A DNA stretch of 33,500 bases from Symbiodinium natans (taxonomy: Eukaryota > Sar > Dinophyceae > Suessiales > Symbiodiniaceae), in assembly GCA_905221605.1 (NCBI GenBank), contig CAJNDS010000222.1, forward strand, positions 64,001 through 97,500. The letters are read 5' to 3'. The notes under the pieces were generated by a model. It made no database searches. It saw nothing but the letters and a program-made list of their open reading frames with translations, and was not told the DNA's origin. The translations under genes and the position numbers were made by a program. Of this stretch, positions 33,006 through 33,500 are shown in pieces. Position 1 is the stretch's first letter; every line of letters starts with the position of its first letter.

Positions 33006-33083
33006 TCCAAGCTGCCCCTCCGAATCGGCTGGGCCCAGAACGACGGCCCCCGCGGAGTCAAGTGCCGCATTGAGCTCACTCTC
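33006..33083 (-). CDS. exon-like island of the right-hand gene
   Basis: The acceptor is TGTGGCAG|GAG and the donor CTTGGA|GTTTAG. 26 codons, phase 0 at both ends: ESELNAALDSAGAVVLGPAD and SEGQLG. The plus strand is also open here, but only the minus strand has splice signals. Family unknown. Confidence 0.45.
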
Positions 33084-33100
33084 CTGCCACAAGGGGATCG

Positions 33101-33232
33101 GATTTAGGGTTTAGGGTTTAGGGTTTAGGGTTTAGGGTTTAGGGTTTAGGGTTTAGGGGTTTAGGGGTTTAGGGTTTAGGGTTTAGGGTTTAGGGTTTAG
33201 GGTTTAGGGTTTAGGGTTTAGGGTTTAGGGTC
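33101..33232 (+). repeat. TTTAGGG array, ~18 units
   Basis: Regular heptamers with two TTTAGGGG variants, leading directly into the second copy of the dispersed repeat. Confidence 0.96.
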
Positions 33233-33425
33233 CGCCAACCCTGGCGGCGTGTTGGATGGGTTTGAGGAGGTGAAAACCTCCCTCTTTCCCTCCTTACCCC
33301 CCCAAAACGCAGGGGGGGGGGGGTCGGTGCACAATTTTTTCCTGGAGGACCGCACCACCCACACAGCGTAAACAGGCGGTTCAGCACAGGGTGGTAGGGC
33401 CACACTCACCCCCCCACCCCCCCCC
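33219..33425 (+). repeat. dispersed repeat, copy 2
   Basis: Shares GGGTCCGCC...ACCCTGGCGGCGTGTTGGAT, GGTCGGTGCACAATTTTTTC, GGAGGACCGC and GTAAACAGGCGG with 24003-24200. Relative to that copy it carries an extra CT-rich insert (33270-33300). Confidence 0.8.
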
Positions 33426-33500
33426 CCCCAACCCCCCACCCCCCCCCCCCCCCCCACCCCCCCCCCCCCCACCCCCCCTAACCCCCCCCCCCCCCCCCCC
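33410..33500 (+). repeat. poly-C tract at the window end
   Basis: About 90 bases of almost pure C with rare A and one T. It could be real low complexity or a sequence/assembly end effect. Confidence 0.9.

Noticed and set aside
1-33500. Dinoflagellate spliced-leader relics
   Set aside because: I looked for the TTTTGGCTCAAG end of the leader and found only partial matches such as GGCCTCAAG.

Overview
The window looks like nuclear DNA from a dinoflagellate, most likely a Symbiodiniaceae-type alga. Four observations support this. TTTAGGG heptamers, the telomere unit known from dinoflagellates and plants, fill much of the sequence. Very small exons can be read on the minus strand, joined by GT-AG and GC-AG introns with mostly AG|G acceptors. 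A Ty1/copia polyprotein carries the extra modules I associate with dinoflagellate elements. There is no bacterial operon structure. No rRNA, convincing tRNA or CRISPR array was seen.

Layout. (1) 166-3649, minus strand: a phase-consistent seven-exon model whose last exons encode a p25-alpha (TPPP-like) domain; it runs off the left edge. (2) About 4077-10089, minus strand: scattered exon-like islands that cannot be firmly assigned. (3) 12371-29160, minus strand: a nine-exon, phase-consistent model for a DUF1415-family protein. (4) 14745-24001, plus strand: a 9.26-kb Ty1/copia LTR retrotransposon inserted, antisense, in one intron of the DUF1415 gene, inside a TTTAGGG array and with a 5-bp target duplication. 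(5) 30233-33083, minus strand: a probable terminal exon with stop and further exon-like islands of a third gene. The last ~90 bases are almost pure C.

The main structural pattern is that introns are built from telomere-like repeats. On the plus strand, an exon island usually has CCCTAAA on its left and TTTAGGG on its right. Read in the gene's direction, each such intron therefore starts with TTTAGGG and ends with CCCTAAA, so it can fold back on itself. Hairpin (MITE-like) elements, variant heptamer blocks and minisatellites lie in the same introns.

The retrotransposon encodes Gag with a zinc knuckle, an aspartic protease, an unusual accessory region, integrase, reverse transcriptase and RNase H. 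The accessory region holds a nested 195-codon ORF with an ExoX-C-like motif in another frame, a 2OG-Fe(II)-oxygenase-like HxD...H...R module, and a degenerate methyltransferase-like module. The LTRs are nearly identical, yet pol is broken twice, in integrase and at the start of RT. All gene models are read by eye from splice signals, phase and family motifs; no alignment or transcript was available.
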